Source: Planctomyces sp. (GTDB lineage Bacteria; Planctomycetota; Planctomycetia; Planctomycetales; Planctomycetaceae). Taken from it: DNA of 34,474 nt. Both the position numbers and the translations under genes were made by a program. Positions 16,474-25,593 of the stretch are shown in pieces. The notes beneath the pieces were generated by a model, which saw only the letters and a list, made by a program, of their open reading frames with translations, ran no database searches and had not been told where the DNA came from. The stretch's first letter is position 1. The number at the start of each line of letters is the position of its first letter. The stretch covers positions 1-34,474 of the forward strand of contig JAIXVG010000259.1 in the NCBI GenBank assembly GCA_027483145.1, written 5' to 3'.

Positions 16474-17595
16474 CTAGCGAGACTCTGTGATCAACGTTGA
16501 CTTCACGAAGTCTTCATTGAGCGTGACGCCCAGACCCGGTCCTTCTGGTGGACTCATCCAGCCATCGATGGCCTGAACTTTCTCTTGCGTCAGTTCGTGC
16601 CTTAGTGGCGAATCTTCGACGCAGTCTTCAAACAAGAAGGCATCCTTACATGTCACCAGCCAGTGAATGCTGGCGGAAACGGTGACGGGGCTGGTGTAAC
16701 AGTGGTTACACAGCCGGGCACCAATCTCTTCCACTCGGCCGCGAATGTAGGCCGAGTCGGTGAAACCGTTCCGGGAAAGATCGACCTGATAAACATCCAG
16801 GCAACGACCATCGATCAATGGTCGGAACGATTGGCGGCCGCACTCTTCTTCGCCTGACGCAATCGGTACAGGTGAGCGATCGCGTAGCCAGCGATATCCC
16901 TCGTAGTCATCGGGATGGAGTGGTTCTTCTAACCATCCAATGCGGTGTTGTTCGAACGCTTTTGCCCGGTCTAACGCAGTGCGTGCATCCCAGACACAAC
17001 CCGCATCAATCAGGACTGTCCCGTCTTCCCCAACTCCTTTCCGAGCGCCAGCTACCAGATCTCGGTCAACGGCTTCACTTTGTCCCATTGGTTCCCAGCC
17101 AAATTTGACCGCCTTGTAACCTGCTTCCCGCCAACGTTCTCCGATACGTGCGGTTTCGTCTCCATTCTTGCCGAACAAAATTGAGGCATAGGCTGGAATT
17201 CGGTCGTGGAACTTTCCGCCGAGAAGTTGATAAATCGGGACACCAAAGTGCTTCCCTTTGATATCCCAAAGGGCCATGTCGATGGCGGACATCGCCGTGA
17301 TTGTTACCGATCTTCGTCCTGCATACATCGTGCGGCGGTACATGGTTTGCCATAACCGCTCTGTATCCAGCGGATTTTGGCCGATCAGCAATGTACGAAG
17401 CCCGGTGGCCACGTTGTGACTAAATGGGGCATCAATCACAGCCTTCACCATTTCTGGTGAGGAGTCGGCCTCGCCGATTCCCTCAAGTCCAGTGTCGGTC
17501 TTCACCCGAACAAGCACAGAATCTTGACTACTGGCGGTCTTGGCCTCCACGTTCTTGATTCGCAGAATCTGACAGACGATTTCGGTGATTTTCAT
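16474..17595 (-). CDS. Enolase superfamily (mandelate racemase/muconate lactonising type) enzyme
   Basis: Predicted 373 residues. The family abstracts the proton next to a carboxylate with Mg2+; members are mostly sugar-acid dehydratases, racemases or cycloisomerases. Capping domain about 1-125, barrel from about 130. Metal ligands appear as Asp197 (LIDAG), Glu224 (WLEEP) and Glu249/250 (SGEEE). The base region reads YKAVKFGWEP, so the usual KxK has only its first lysine (Lys164) and Gly at the second. His298 (CNHCYTSP) is placed as the general base of the mandelate racemase subgroup. A dehydratase of an acid sugar is likely, but the exact substrate is unknown. It is the last gene of the run beginning with the DUF1553 gene. 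Confidence 0.86.
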   Translation of the reverse strand: MKITEIVCQILRIKNVEAKTASSQDSVLVRVKTDTGLEGIGEADSSPEMVKAVIDAPFSHNVATGLRTLLIGQNPLDTERLWQTMYRRTMYAGRRSVTITAMSAIDMALWDIKGKHFGVPIYQLLGGKFHDRIPAYASILFGKNGDETARIGERWREAGYKAVKFGWEPMGQSEAVDRDLVAGARKGVGEDGTVLIDAGCVWDARTALDRAKAFEQHRIGWLEEPLHPDDYEGYRWLRDRSPVPIASGEEECGRQSFRPLIDGRCLDVYQVDLSRNGFTDSAYIRGRVEEIGARLCNHCYTSPVTVSASIHWLVTCKDAFLFEDCVEDSPLRHELTQEKVQAIDGWMSPPEGPGLGVTLNEDFVKSTLITESR

Positions 17596-17707
17596 AGCTT
17601 CTAGTTCCGGTTTAGGAATTCAATCGACAAGGTGCCGCAAAAAGAGGACTTCAGTGGGCTCTTGAAATGCGAGGAGACTGGCGAAGGAGACCCCTGGTGA
17701 ACTGACA

Positions 17708-18736
17708 TCAATCGAGCTCGCGGCCGACAACCACACAGTGCTGGCCCTTGGGAATTGGAGCGACCCATGCCTGCGCAAGAACAACACCGTCAACCCCCGC
17801 GCGAGCAGGCCAGGGTTCCATATCGATGTGGTCGAAGTCGTGCAGGTAACCCACGATGTCACCCCGTTTCACACGGGTTCCACATTCAAGCACGCATTCG
17901 TAATGACCATCAAACGGAGCCACTGTGAAACAATCACGATCCACCATCTCCAATTTTCGTTGATCGCCGGCTGCGTGATGTGCAATTGGCTCGATCGTCC
18001 CATGCAGCAGTTTCTGTTTAATGAGGGCTGCTTTGACTCCATGTCGTCCGTAACGCACGCCATCGGCATTGACAGCGCACCCCCAGCCAAGCTCGGTGCC
18101 GACGGTAATCTTGCCTAACCGCTCTGCTTCACTGGGAAGCAAACCAGGTGTCACATTCTGATAGACCATCAGCGAAGGGGTTCCAAACCAGCGGGCTGTC
18201 TCTTCGATCTCAGCAGCCAGAGCCGGATCATCAACTGGGTGAAAGTTGGCACACAGAGAGAACCTTGCCACGTTCCCGCCCGAATGGAGGTCGATCACGA
18301 CATGGACACGCGGCCAAATGAATTCACGAACGAATGCAGCGATTCGGTGGGTGATTCCGCTAAGGGCGGGCACTTTGCCTGCTCCTTCCACGAAGGCCCT
18401 GTTCAGGTTGACTCGATCGTCTGGTGTGCTTTCCCGCGTCCCTGCGCGAAAGGCAGATGGATTGAGGACCGGGATAAAAATGATTCGCCCTCGCACATCT
18501 GTAAGCTCGATTTCACGCATCAGGTGCTTCAGCACCACTGGCCCTTCATACTCGTTCCCATGATTCGAGCCAAAAGCCACCAGCCCGCGATTGGGTTCAG
18601 CTTCGGGGCCAACCCAAACTGTCAGTGGAATCAAGTGGTCGCCCCAGATGCTGTCATGCTCTAAAGCAAGCCAGTAATCGCGACGCCCCGGCGAATCGAG
18701 ATCGAGCTGCTGTGGTCGGACAATCGTTCGAGTCAT
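17708..18736 (-). CDS. M14-like zinc deacylase (succinylglutamate desuccinylase/aspartoacylase family)
   Basis: Predicted 342 residues from the second of two close ATGs (18736), which has AAGG 7 bases upstream. Zinc-site residues are visible: His59 and Glu62 in GSNHGNEYEG, and His151 in VVIDLHSGG. The family marker DDRVNLNRAF follows at about 107-114, and Glu215 (GTELGWG) is a candidate catalytic acid. A C-terminal beta domain (from about 260) contains GTRVKRGDIVGYLHDFD, as in this family. Members hydrolyse amide bonds of N-acylated small molecules. No signal peptide is seen, so it is cytoplasmic. It lies 112 bp upstream of the enolase-superfamily gene, suggesting that the deacylated product feeds into that enzyme or the reverse. 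Confidence 0.87.
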   Translation of the reverse strand: MTRTIVRPQQLDLDSPGRRDYWLALEHDSIWGDHLIPLTVWVGPEAEPNRGLVAFGSNHGNEYEGPVVLKHLMREIELTDVRGRIIFIPVLNPSAFRAGTRESTPDDRVNLNRAFVEGAGKVPALSGITHRIAAFVREFIWPRVHVVIDLHSGGNVARFSLCANFHPVDDPALAAEIEETARWFGTPSLMVYQNVTPGLLPSEAERLGKITVGTELGWGCAVNADGVRYGRHGVKAALIKQKLLHGTIEPIAHHAAGDQRKLEMVDRDCFTVAPFDGHYECVLECGTRVKRGDIVGYLHDFDHIDMEPWPARAGVDGVVLAQAWVAPIPKGQHCVVVGRELD

Positions 18737-18866
18737 GGACATGCCTTGAATGGGCCATCGAATCAATGATCTGATGGCCTAACCCCTCACTTCGTCTCTA
18801 TTCTTCTGGCTTACAAGCCACCAGAGACGCTGCCGCTCAAGAACCTGATCGGTGCCAACGCCCCGG

Positions 18867-20288
18867 CTAAGCCAGCACTTCTCGAATTACGCTTCCGTGC
18901 ACATCGGTTAAGCGAAAATCACGCCCTGCATATCGATACGTCAGCCGTTCGTGATCGAATCCCAAAAGGTGCAAGATCGTCGCGTGTAAGTCATGGATGC
19001 TGGTTGGGTTCGTCACTGCCTTGAACCCAAAATCATCGGTGCCGCCGTGAACGGTCCCCCCCTTAATCCCTCCCCCTGCCATCCAGACGCTGAATCCGTA
19101 GTGGTTATGGTCGCGACCATCTCCCCCTTCTGAGACGGGGGTTCGGCCAAACTCGCCCCCCCACAGAATAAGTGTTTCATCGAACATCCCTCTTTGCTTC
19201 AGATCAGTCATGAGGGCAGCAATCGGCTGGTCCACCTCACCTGCCAGTTGGCGATGATTTGCTTCGATTTGCGCGTGGTTATCCCAAGGTTGGCCAGCTC
19301 CGTGCCACAGTTGGATGTATCGCACGCCCCGCTCAAGCAGGCGCCGCGCCATCAGTGTTTGCCGCCCATGCACGTGCGTGCCATACATTTGTTGGATGTG
19401 CTCTGGTTCTTTTGAAACGTCGAACGCATCCGTAGCCTCGGTCTGCATGCGGAAGGCCAGTTCGAATGATTCAATCCGTGCATTCAATCGCGGGTCGAGT
19501 TGGCGCAAGCGGCGTTCTTTGTCGAGAGTTTGCAGCAGTTGCAATTGTTCCCGCTGGACTGTGGTCGATGCATGACCGCTGCGAATATTCTCGATCAGCT
19601 TCTCAATCTTCTCCTGCTTGGGATCGATGTAAGTCGCTTGAAAACTTCCCGGCAAAAAGCCTGCCTGCCAGTTTTCGGAATCTTTCACTGGCATTCCACC
19701 CGGGCACATGGCTATGAACCCCGGCAGGTTTTTGTTTTCCGACCCCAGCCCATACATCACCCAGGCACCGACGCTTGGCCTTGCCTGCACCGAATCACCA
19801 CAATTCATGAGCATCAGCGATGGTTCGTGATTGGGAACCTGTGCATACATCGAGCGTATGACGGCGATGTCGTCGGCATGGGCTGCAGTCTTCGCAAACA
19901 GGTCGCTGATCTCCAGCCCGCTCGCGCCGTATTTCCGAAACTCAAACGGTGATGGTAGTGCGCCACCGGTTTTGCGTTCTGTGGTTAAAGAGACGGGTAG
20001 TGGCTGGCCCGCATACTGTTTCAGGGCCGGCTTAGGGTCAAACGTGTCAACATGCGAGGGCCCCCCATTGCAGAAGAAGTGAACAACTCTCTTCACACTT
20101 GGTGGAAAATGGGGGCCAGCCTGGAAACCTTGATCGTTGGAAGCACGCGGTACATCACCCGCCACTACCGCTCGCGGATTACCACCATCGCATAGCAATC
20201 CCGCAAGGCCAAGTGCACCAATCCCCATCCCGGAACGCTGCAGCATACAACGTCGGTCATACAGGTTCATCGCGTTGTTGTGTTTCAT
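18867..20288 (-). CDS. DUF1501 protein, Tat-exported
   Basis: Predicted 473 residues. The N-terminus has DRRCMLQRSGMGIGALGLAGLL, a twin-arginine-like signal (RR at 12-13 and a hydrophobic stretch). The body is DUF1501, related to the alkaline phosphatase/sulfatase fold: HFFCNGGPSHVDTFDPKP near residue 70, PNHEPSLML near 150, LWGGEFGRTP and DHNHYGFSVWMAGGG near 370-400, where metal-binding Asp/His would lie. The exact reaction is unknown. In planctomycetes it typically occurs next to a DUF1549/DUF1553 gene, as here, with only 54 bp between them, so both are probably co-transcribed. Confidence 0.93.
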   Translation of the reverse strand: MKHNNAMNLYDRRCMLQRSGMGIGALGLAGLLCDGGNPRAVVAGDVPRASNDQGFQAGPHFPPSVKRVVHFFCNGGPSHVDTFDPKPALKQYAGQPLPVSLTTERKTGGALPSPFEFRKYGASGLEISDLFAKTAAHADDIAVIRSMYAQVPNHEPSLMLMNCGDSVQARPSVGAWVMYGLGSENKNLPGFIAMCPGGMPVKDSENWQAGFLPGSFQATYIDPKQEKIEKLIENIRSGHASTTVQREQLQLLQTLDKERRLRQLDPRLNARIESFELAFRMQTEATDAFDVSKEPEHIQQMYGTHVHGRQTLMARRLLERGVRYIQLWHGAGQPWDNHAQIEANHRQLAGEVDQPIAALMTDLKQRGMFDETLILWGGEFGRTPVSEGGDGRDHNHYGFSVWMAGGGIKGGTVHGGTDDFGFKAVTNPTSIHDLHATILHLLGFDHERLTYRYAGRDFRLTDVHGSVIREVLA

Positions 20289-20342
20289 AGGGTGTTCTTT
20301 TTGCTGGCATTTCTGAAGAACATGCCGAACTCACCAAGTCAG

Positions 20343-23300
20343 TTATTCAACAAACAGAAACTCGTTAGAGATGAGAAGAACTTGCGTTAATTGCTCAAGC
20401 CGGCTCAGGTACTGGTTAAGAGGGCCCCGGAAATCTTGCTCTGAATCCCATAATGTGGGTTGACCGGGACTGACGGGGTCAGAAGTGCAGGCGATTCTGG
20501 GTGCCCACAAGAACTGGTCTGTATTCAAGTCACCATTTATGTGGACAACAAAATCAATTGTGTCTCCCTCGCCTAACGTGAGCAGAGGAATTGACAGGTC
20601 GGCATGACGGTTGTGAACGTCAGCCGACGCGACGATTCCGCCACTGCTACTAACGACAAAAGCTCGTACACCATTACCAACGGCGTGTTGATGCTTGATC
20701 GTCGAAGTCACAGAAAACTCGCCCCCATACGGAGCCTTCCAGCGACGAATGACAGCGTGTGCGTGATCATTTCCAGGATGGCCACCTGTTGCCGTAAGCT
20801 GCAACCAGCCCAAGTTGTCCGCCGGGTAGCTGGCAGCTCCTTGCCAGCCGTTCAAACTGAAGTAAGGCAAGGCTTGAAACACATTGATCTTACCAGTCGC
20901 TTCATTGAGCTCTCCCCAGCCATATTCCCACGCTAACGATTCAGCACGAGGCTGATCATTTGATTCCGGCTGACTGACCGACCGGAGAAACCCGGTCGCA
21001 GTTGCTAGTTCAGCCGCTTGTGGAAGACGTTGGTAAACTCGCTGATACAGTCGCTCCACGAGCTGTTGTTCATTTCCCTGCAACTGCTCCGCCATAACTG
21101 AGGCTGCCACTGTTTTCGCGATTTCCGCAATGAACGGATGGTTCAAGGCAAATAGAGATTGCTGCGGGACGATGGTTTCGCTGCGCTGGGGGATGTGTAA
21201 GTCGGGATTTGCAAAGTCGAACATCTTCATCAATGTTGGCAAAAACTGTCTGTCAATTCGACAATAAAGTGTCCGGCGGCGAGTTCCGTTTGACTGAGCT
21301 GTCCACAAATCGGTCGGCCGACCGCCGACCGAGCCGTCAAGTCGCGACGCAACATGCAGCAGGCTGTCACGAAACTCTTCAAACGTCAGTCGGTGAGTAC
21401 CGGCTCGCCACAACAACTGATTCCCAGGATCAACCTTCAATGCTGTTTCAACATCAGCAGGATTCTCAGGCCCAAATGCCGACTGTTGATAAGTACGAGA
21501 GGTCATGATCAGCCGATGAATCGATTTTGTGCTCCAACCAGAATCGATCAGTTGAGTTGCCAGCCAGTCGAGAAGTTCCGGGTGGCTTGGTGGAGCGGCC
21601 CGGACACCAAAGTCACTGGGCGTGGCCACCAACCCCTGCCCAAAGTGGTGCTGCCAAATCCGATTGACCCACACCCGAGCGGTCAATGGGTTCTGAGGAC
21701 TGACAATCGCCCGAGCCAACTCCAGACGACCGCTCCCCAGTTCAAAGGGCTTGGGTGAGTCACCTGCAATGGCAGTCAAGAAGTGGCGTGTCACCGCACT
21801 TCCCCGCGTCTTTGGGTTCCCACGCTTCAGGATATAGGCTGTTTCGTTCGACGGCCGGTCAATAAGAGGCATGACCACGGGAAAAGAGTCGGCTACGCTC
21901 AACAGCCAGCTATCTAACTCGTTAGAACTTTTCCAGAGTTCATCGCACGTGGCGCTATCGAATAAGTGTTCGGTAGCCGTCATGTTCCCGGGCGGAAACT
22001 CACATGGAGATTCTGGCCCATATAAGACTTTGCGAACATCTTCGCTGACGAACGACTCAGGTTTGCCGTCGACCACACTCTCAGACACGGGGCGTTCACC
22101 GCCACTAGTCGCAGACTCTTTGATTTCTTGTTGCACGTTAGCGAATAGCTGACCGTAACGCTCTGCGACTTCTTGCATGCTGCTGGGTGTCGCAGACAAA
22201 GCTGCCAGAACGCTCTGATTCACCGCTTCTGGTGCTTCTGCGGCGAGTTCGGCCAGAACCTGCTCGGCCCGTTCGGCGAATCCGTCTGTCGACAGTCGCG
22301 ATAGCAAAACCCACGGTCGGAAAATGGGGTCGTGTTCCCGTGCTGGATTGGCCAGGAACATTTCCCAGCGGCGTACCCGAGCGGGAATTATGGCGTCGCT
22401 GGCCAGAACCTGGTCGAACCCTTCCGCCGGGTATTTCTTTAGTTCCGTCTGCGCGATTAGATAGTCGGTAACCCTGGCCCGCGCACGGTCAGCTGCCTCT
22501 TGCTTTCTTTTCTGATAGAGACTTTCAAACTGACTTTGGCGGGTGCGAAATTCAGCCAGAAGTGGTTCGTTGGCATCGCCAGCAGCTTTGTCGGACTTCT
22601 TTAACGGAACGAAGTCTTCGTAACAGTTCTGAAACACCCCATACAAACTGTAGTAGTCGGCAGTAGGAATGGGGTCATACTTGTGATCGTGGCAGCGTGC
22701 GCAGGCCACACTCAGACCCATTGTTCCGCGAGTTACTACGTCGATTCGATCGTCGATGATATCGCGAGAGACTCCAATGAATCGACGGCCTAACGTCAAG
22801 AAGCCCATCGCGGCCCAATCGGCCGCCATATCGGGAGAGGCCTGGTCTGCAGCGATCTGCAATAATAAGAACTGGTCATAGGGGAGGTCTTGCTGAAACG
22901 CGTTGATCACCCAGTCTCGATAGTGTTGTGCGTGGACAAAATTCGCCTGTTCGCGAGCATAAACATAGCCTTTGGTATCCGAATACCGCGCAATGTCGAG
23001 CCAGTGCCGGGCCCAGTGCTCGCCATACTCGGGGGACTCCAGCAATCGCTCCAATAGTCTCGATATCGCTTCTTGATCTGATCCAGAATCAGCTTCAAAC
23101 GCCTCCACTTCAGCAAGCGTTGGAGGAAGCCCCGTCAAGTCGTAGGTCATCCTCCGAATAAGGGTTCGTCGATCTGCCGGGGAAGACTCAGCAAGACCGG
23201 CCACTTGCAGCTTCGCCAACACAAATCGATCGATGGGATGAAGCGTTCCGCTTGGATGATTCACGTCGGGGACCGACGGCCTTGAAATTGGCTGAAAGGC

Positions 23301-23804
23301 CCAGTGCTGATCTCTCTGCTTGACTTCTGGTCCGGTGACCGCTGCAGGTTCAGGCCAATAGGCACCTTGCAGTACCCACTTTTCCAGCGATTCAATCTCT
23401 CGGGGACTTAACTTTCCACGCGGAGGCATCTGCAGATCCCCCTCGTACCTAACTGCCTCCAGCAATCGGCTCTGGTCGGGGAATTCGAGATTTAACGCCG
23501 AACCGCTGTCGCCCCCTTTCAGAAGTGCTGATTGCGAGTCGAGCCGCAATCCTGCTTCTTGTTTTTTGGCCCCATGGCACTCCTGACAGTGTTCCACAAA
23601 AATTGGCCGCACAACCTGCTCGAAGTCGCGCTCAGCTTGGCCAACATCAGCCGCTTCGATCTGGTTACCGATGGCTGTCCGATGAAACGAGTTGACGACG
23701 ACGCAACAAACGAAGCCAACCCATAGAAGCGATTCGCACAAACCCGTTCGCCCGCCCGCACGCCAGTTGAGCCCGGCCCGACCATCGGTCTGGCGAAAAA
23801 ACAT
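20343..23804 (-). CDS. Planctomycete cytochrome c-type protein (PSCyt1-DUF1549-DUF1553)
   Basis: Predicted 1153 residues from the ATG at 23804; the frame is open to a TTG at 23951, but that stretch would overlap the operator region. A hydrophobic segment at about 23-37 serves as signal or anchor. A single haem-binding CxxCH (HCQECHG, Cys73-His77) is followed by the PSCyt1 pattern MPPRGKLS. DUF1549 (from PIDRFVLAKL, about 195, through LTGLPPT and YGEHWARHWLDIARYSDTKG) and DUF1553 (RVWVNRIWQHHFGQGLV, HPELLDWLA, MTSRTYQQS) follow. Before the final LTQVLLISNEFLFVE there is an inserted domain of about 170 residues (LGWLQLTATGGHPG, DTIDFVVHINGD) that looks like a beta-sandwich. Probably periplasmic and redox-active; the substrate is unknown. 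First gene of a minus-strand run with DUF1501, the deacylase and the enolase-superfamily gene. Confidence 0.93.
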   Translation of the reverse strand: MFFRQTDGRAGLNWRAGGRTGLCESLLWVGFVCCVVVNSFHRTAIGNQIEAADVGQAERDFEQVVRPIFVEHCQECHGAKKQEAGLRLDSQSALLKGGDSGSALNLEFPDQSRLLEAVRYEGDLQMPPRGKLSPREIESLEKWVLQGAYWPEPAAVTGPEVKQRDQHWAFQPISRPSVPDVNHPSGTLHPIDRFVLAKLQVAGLAESSPADRRTLIRRMTYDLTGLPPTLAEVEAFEADSGSDQEAISRLLERLLESPEYGEHWARHWLDIARYSDTKGYVYAREQANFVHAQHYRDWVINAFQQDLPYDQFLLLQIAADQASPDMAADWAAMGFLTLGRRFIGVSRDIIDDRIDVVTRGTMGLSVACARCHDHKYDPIPTADYYSLYGVFQNCYEDFVPLKKSDKAAGDANEPLLAEFRTRQSQFESLYQKRKQEAADRARARVTDYLIAQTELKKYPAEGFDQVLASDAIIPARVRRWEMFLANPAREHDPIFRPWVLLSRLSTDGFAERAEQVLAELAAEAPEAVNQSVLAALSATPSSMQEVAERYGQLFANVQQEIKESATSGGERPVSESVVDGKPESFVSEDVRKVLYGPESPCEFPPGNMTATEHLFDSATCDELWKSSNELDSWLLSVADSFPVVMPLIDRPSNETAYILKRGNPKTRGSAVTRHFLTAIAGDSPKPFELGSGRLELARAIVSPQNPLTARVWVNRIWQHHFGQGLVATPSDFGVRAAPPSHPELLDWLATQLIDSGWSTKSIHRLIMTSRTYQQSAFGPENPADVETALKVDPGNQLLWRAGTHRLTFEEFRDSLLHVASRLDGSVGGRPTDLWTAQSNGTRRRTLYCRIDRQFLPTLMKMFDFANPDLHIPQRSETIVPQQSLFALNHPFIAEIAKTVAASVMAEQLQGNEQQLVERLYQRVYQRLPQAAELATATGFLRSVSQPESNDQPRAESLAWEYGWGELNEATGKINVFQALPYFSLNGWQGAASYPADNLGWLQLTATGGHPGNDHAHAVIRRWKAPYGGEFSVTSTIKHQHAVGNGVRAFVVSSSGGIVASADVHNRHADLSIPLLTLGEGDTIDFVVHINGDLNTDQFLWAPRIACTSDPVSPGQPTLWDSEQDFRGPLNQYLSRLEQLTQVLLISNEFLFVE

Positions 23805-23906
23805 CTTTCTGCGGGGCCGAGAAATCAACAAGTTCGGGTCACTTTTCTGAGAAAATGGAGATCGCAAACGTGTCTGACCAGTTGAATATGCCAACGACTG
23901 GGCCGT

Positions 23907-23972
23907 AATTGTTAACAATTCAATCAGGAAGATCAAGTTAATTGTTGACAAAACAGGCTATCTTTTTGACAA
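23907..23972. promoter_or_regulatory. Tandem GntR-type operator-like sites between DUF1553 and gntR
   Basis: A perfect 14-bp palindrome AATTGTTAACAATT (23907-23920) and a near copy AATTGTTGACAA (23940-23951) have centres 33 bp apart, about three helical turns. A third half-site TTGACAA lies at 23966-23972. Both full sites fit the general GntR pattern GT-N-AC. They lie in the gap before the divergent GntR-family gene, so autoregulation and control of the DUF1553 run are likely. Confidence 0.62.
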
Positions 23973-24060
23973 TCATTAAAACTCTCGGCGGACTGATGCG
24001 TACCGAAATCTGCCGGAGAGTGATCTGGAACCTCGTTATCTTGTTGGGGAGCAGCAGCGG

Positions 24061-24696
24061 ATGTCTGTTACTGATCAGGCTGGATCGGCCGGCGATAGTC
24101 TGGGTTCGCCGCTCGTTGCGGATCAACTCAAGATGGAAATCTGGTCTGGCAGACTGCCTGATGGAGTGCGGCTAACGGAGGCGGACGTTTCAAAGAAATT
24201 TGACGTTAGTCGCGGCCAGGCACGTGAGGCGTTACAGCGTTTGGCTGTCCAAGGCCTGATTCGGTCGCGCCCGAATTGCGGGGCAATCGTTGCCCCGGCT
24301 GCTCCGTTACCTATCCGACGCTTGATTATTCCGATCAGGCGAACCATCGAATCATTCGCGCTCGATATGGTCTTTGAGGATCTCAAAGACGAAGACTTCT
24401 CTCGATGGCAAGAGAATCTCGCCAAAATGAAAGTCGCGTGCGAACAGCGTGACTTTTTCGCCATCGCCGAACTCGACATCGCTTTTCATCGGCAGATTGT
24501 TGATCGTTGCAACCAACCCGATCTCAGCCTGATCTGGGAGACGTTAGTCAGTCGCATTCGCTCGCACTTTCAGAAAGTGCAACGTCGCTGCAAGGACGTA
24601 ATGGACATTTATCGAGAACACTGCTTGTTGATTGACACATTTCGAGATGGAACTCGAGCCGAGGCACTTAAACTGTTAAAGGCAAAAATCGACTAG
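24061..24696 (+). CDS. GntR-family transcriptional regulator with FCD domain
   Basis: Predicted 211 residues from an ATG with GGGGAG 9 bases upstream. Residues about 15-85 form the GntR winged helix (LPDGVRLTEADVSKKFDVSRGQAREALQRLAVQGLI). The rest is an all-helical FCD ligand domain: ELDIAFHRQIVD supplies a metal-binding Asp and His, and YREHCLLIDTF a further His. FCD regulators usually respond to small carboxylates such as sugar acids, which agrees with the enolase-superfamily enzyme and the ACS-type transporter in the neighbourhood. It is divergent from the DUF1553 run and shares its operator region; the effector is unknown. Confidence 0.92.
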   Translation: MSVTDQAGSAGDSLGSPLVADQLKMEIWSGRLPDGVRLTEADVSKKFDVSRGQAREALQRLAVQGLIRSRPNCGAIVAPAAPLPIRRLIIPIRRTIESFALDMVFEDLKDEDFSRWQENLAKMKVACEQRDFFAIAELDIAFHRQIVDRCNQPDLSLIWETLVSRIRSHFQKVQRRCKDVMDIYREHCLLIDTFRDGTRAEALKLLKAKID

Positions 24697-25176
24697 AGGC
24701 TGCATCAGGCCCCAGCAAGTAGCAGGTTTCCCTCGGTAACTCATGGACCCCACCGTTCTAAATAGCGGGTTTTGGAACCATCCTTGCTCCCACATCACAC
24801 AGGGAATACGACAAGCCGATTGCCCTAAAGTTCTCGAAGGCGGCCTTTTTTTTGCGCTGTGCCACGTGGTCCACGTTTTCGTAAAATCCCTTTCGCGTGA
24901 TCAGTATCCGGCCGTTTGATTCAAAACAGGCCGTCTTCGAGGATCATCGCGAGGATTTTGGCAAAAAGGGATCCCTCATCGCAGCGTAGCAAAACGCAGC
25001 GAGCCGTCACTTGTAACGACAACTTTTGGACTTCATACAGCAGCCGATAGCGACGAACCAGATGGCATGAGACTCGCAGCTACTGTTCACGGGTCGTATT
25101 GTGACGGGTCATATTGAGGCAGAACGGCCAGCCGAGCCTGGTGTTTTCCGACCTAAAGCAGCGGCCGGTTCGGAAA
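24697..25176. other. Intergenic region after gntR
   Basis: No supported gene. It contains a hairpin candidate (CGGCC at about 24910 with GGCCG at about 24930, inner GTTT/AAAC), and a tandem pair of 15-bp repeats (ACGGGTCGTATTGTG at 25089-25103, ACGGGTCATATTGAG at 25104-25118, 13 of 15 identical). A T-rich tract at about 24844-24852 follows no clear stem. The tandem repeat lies beyond the stop of the minus-strand gene at 25177. Confidence 0.4.
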
Positions 25177-25593
25177 TCACCACAACTCTTCAATGGTCTG
25201 ATCATGGACTCGGACAACCCGTCCCGGCTCAAAAACCGAAGGGGCGCGATCCGGAACTCTGAGCCACACATGGTGTTCGCCGTAATAGCCTTCAAGCGAC
25301 AAATGCGAACCCAACTGCTCGCTATTGGAGTCAGCTCCGGCGTACCAACTACAGGAAATGACTTGCGAAAAGGCTTGCAACAGCAGCGGGACATCGACCA
25401 CAAATCTCGAGTAGGTTAATCGACCATCGGCCACACCACCAACGATCTCGGTAGCTGCGACAAAAAGAGTGATTTCCCAGATCGAACCGTCGCGGAAAGT
25501 GTGACACCCTAAAGGTGCCATCATATCTACGCCACTGATGGCGTGAGCGACTTCACTGGTCAATGCCTCGATCCAAGGGGCGGGAGACGGCAT
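25177..25593 (-). CDS. Conserved-looking hypothetical protein
   Basis: Predicted 138 residues from the ATG at 25593 (a TTG at 25605 is possible). The sequence has clear protein character: PLGCHTFRDGSIWEITLFVAATEIVGG, then DVPLLLQAFSQVISCSW and HVWLRVPDRAPSVFEPG. It is a mixed alpha/beta soluble protein without signal peptide, membrane segment or known catalytic motif. It resembles short unassigned proteins I associate with planctomycetes, but I cannot name a family. It stands alone, with long gaps on both sides. Confidence 0.68.
   Translation of the reverse strand: MPSPAPWIEALTSEVAHAISGVDMMAPLGCHTFRDGSIWEITLFVAATEIVGGVADGRLTYSRFVVDVPLLLQAFSQVISCSWYAGADSNSEQLGSHLSLEGYYGEHHVWLRVPDRAPSVFEPGRVVRVHDQTIEELW

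Noticed and set aside
24830-24860. T-rich tract as an intrinsic terminator for gntR
   Set aside because: The possible stem before it (AAGGC/GCCTT) leaves no room for a loop, and it lies about 150 bp past the stop codon.
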